Assembly (NCBI GenBank): GCA_043800975.1
Contig: JAZDMK010000346.1
Coordinates: forward strand, 1-13,970
Reading direction: 5' to 3'
Origin: JAZDMK01 sp043800975
GTDB taxonomy: Bacteria; Bacteroidota; Bacteroidia; Bacteroidales; JAHJDW01
DNA: 13,970 nt
A program made the translations under genes and the position numbers. Of this stretch, positions 13,125-13,970 are shown piece by piece. The first letter of the stretch is position 1. The number at the start of each line of letters is the position of its first letter. The notes under the pieces are model-generated. The model was not told the origin of the DNA and searched no databases. It saw only the letters and a program-made list of their open reading frames with translations.

Positions 13125-13970
13125 TTATCGGATTAATGTTACGTTTCCAGATTTCGTATAGGTCTTTTCATCTTCCGTGGTGGCTTTCACGGTATATGTG
13201 TATACGGCCATCGGCTGATCCACATCTTTCCATGTGCCGTCCCATCCTATGGTTGCATCGTTGGTAGAGAAGATTTCCTGTCCCCATGCATTGAACACTT
13301 TGAATTCAACATATCGGAACGGGCCGCCACGCACAAATAACACATCGTTCTGTCCGTCGCCGTTGGGTGTAAATCCAGTAGGCACTTTCGGCGGATACAA
13401 TTCCACTTCAATATTTTGCCGGATGGAAATATTGGTTGTTGCCGTATCCGTGCAATAATTGGCATCGGTTACAATCATCGTTACAAGGTAAGTTCCCTCA
13501 TTCAGATACGTATAAAGCGGGCTCATTATTGTAGAAGTTCCAATACCGTCTCCGAAATTCCAATTGTATGAAGTTCCACTGGAAGATAAATTTGTAAATT
13601 CAACAACGCCTCCCGTTGTTAAATCTCCGCTCATTGAAAAATCTGCATTGGGTCCGGGGTAAATACTGATTGGCTTCACAAGCGTATCGCGGCATCCGTG
13701 ATCTGATTGAATGACCAGCGTTACATTATAATTCCCACCTGCGCTATACTGCGTCGTTGGATTCTGAATGGCTGCATTCAATCCGTTACCAAAATCCCAG
13801 TTCCATGAATTAATATTTCCTCCGCTCACAACCGAAAAATCGGTGAACTGAATCCCGGCATTGGCGCAGCCTGCCGTATTACTAAAATTGGCAAGCGGTA
13901 TCGGCCAGAAAGAAATAGTATGACTGACAGAATTCGTACAACCCATATCTGACGTAACAATCAGCGTTAC
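13125..13970 (-). CDS. PKD-domain surface protein with T9SS type B sorting domain, N-terminally truncated by window edge
   Basis: The frame is open to the window edge, giving the last 281 residues of a larger protein; the ATG at 13946 is internal, since in-frame VTLIVTSD precedes it. The fragment holds the end of one PKD-like domain, a second with NSWNWDFGNG and GGNYNVTLVIQSDHGC, a third with SYNWNFGDG and EGTYLVTMIVTD, then the type B sorting domain (PTGFTPNGDGQNDVLFVRGG, VFNAWGQEIF, GWDGTWKD, AVYTYTVKA, ending VTLIR). Such proteins are exported by the T9SS and act as adhesins or gliding-related surface proteins; this one's ligand is unknown. It is upstream of and 10 bp from the PorP/SprF gene, its likely secretion partner. 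Confidence 0.93.
   Translation of the reverse strand, partial: VTLIVTSDMGCTNSVSHTISFWPIPLANFSNTAGCANAGIQFTDFSVVSGGNINSWNWDFGNGLNAAIQNPTTQYSAGGNYNVTLVIQSDHGCRDTLVKPISIYPGPNADFSMSGDLTTGGVVEFTNLSSSGTSYNWNFGDGIGTSTIMSPLYTYLNEGTYLVTMIVTDANYCTDTATTNISIRQNIEVELYPPKVPTGFTPNGDGQNDVLFVRGGPFRYVEFKVFNAWGQEIFSTNDATIGWDGTWKDVDQPMAVYTYTVKATTEDEKTYTKSGNVTLIR

Noticed and set aside
13944..13946. ATG 13946 as the start of the PKD protein
   Set aside because: The frame continues upstream to the window edge with PKD-like sequence (VTLIVTSD), so this Met is internal.

Overview
The window comes from the chromosome of a member of the Bacteroidota. The evidence is a PorP/SprF-family protein, two proteins with the type B sorting domain of the type IX secretion system (T9SS), promoters of the TAnnTTTG type, weak or absent Shine-Dalgarno sites, and moderately AT-rich coding sequence. 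The species cannot be named. No tRNA, rRNA, CRISPR array, transposase or phage gene was recognised.

Layout. (1) 1-1280: a leftward, truncated PP-loop ATPase family gene resembling MurL (an alternative D-glutamate epimerase of peptidoglycan synthesis) lies divergent from yqgE. (2) 1281-7520: a leftward block reading from 7520 downward: glmM, a cysteine desulfurase, a rhomboid protease, a multi-pass GT-C-like protein with TPRs, and a T9SS-exported surface protein. The first four genes are 1-2 bp apart or overlap, so they form a clear operon. Past its last gene lies a 45-bp relic of the 3' end of a second copy of the GT-C/TPR gene. (3) 7521-11274: a rightward operon fired from a back-to-back promoter region: TPR protein, phosphosulfolactate synthase (ComA family), DedA membrane protein and aroE, again tightly packed. 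(4) 11275-12157: a gene-poor stretch of about 880 bp between convergent operons. It holds a striking 21-bp tandem array (19 units with no length change) plus several hairpins. (5) 12158-13970: a leftward pair, a large PKD-domain type B T9SS substrate (cut by the window edge) followed 10 bp later by its likely PorP/SprF partner.

Function. Most of the window serves the cell envelope: amino-sugar supply (GlmM), a possible peptidoglycan epimerase, a probable polyprenyl-phosphate transporter (DedA), a GT-C-like membrane enzyme, a membrane protease and T9SS surface proteins. ComA and AroE add PEP-dependent sulfonate chemistry and the shikimate pathway.

The most unusual features are the 21-bp array at 11350-11748 and the pseudogene relic at 1307-1351. 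The array is heavily diverged in sequence yet keeps exact 21-bp phasing (two helical turns, or seven codons). I see no clearly undescribed multi-gene system; the array is the best candidate for something new.
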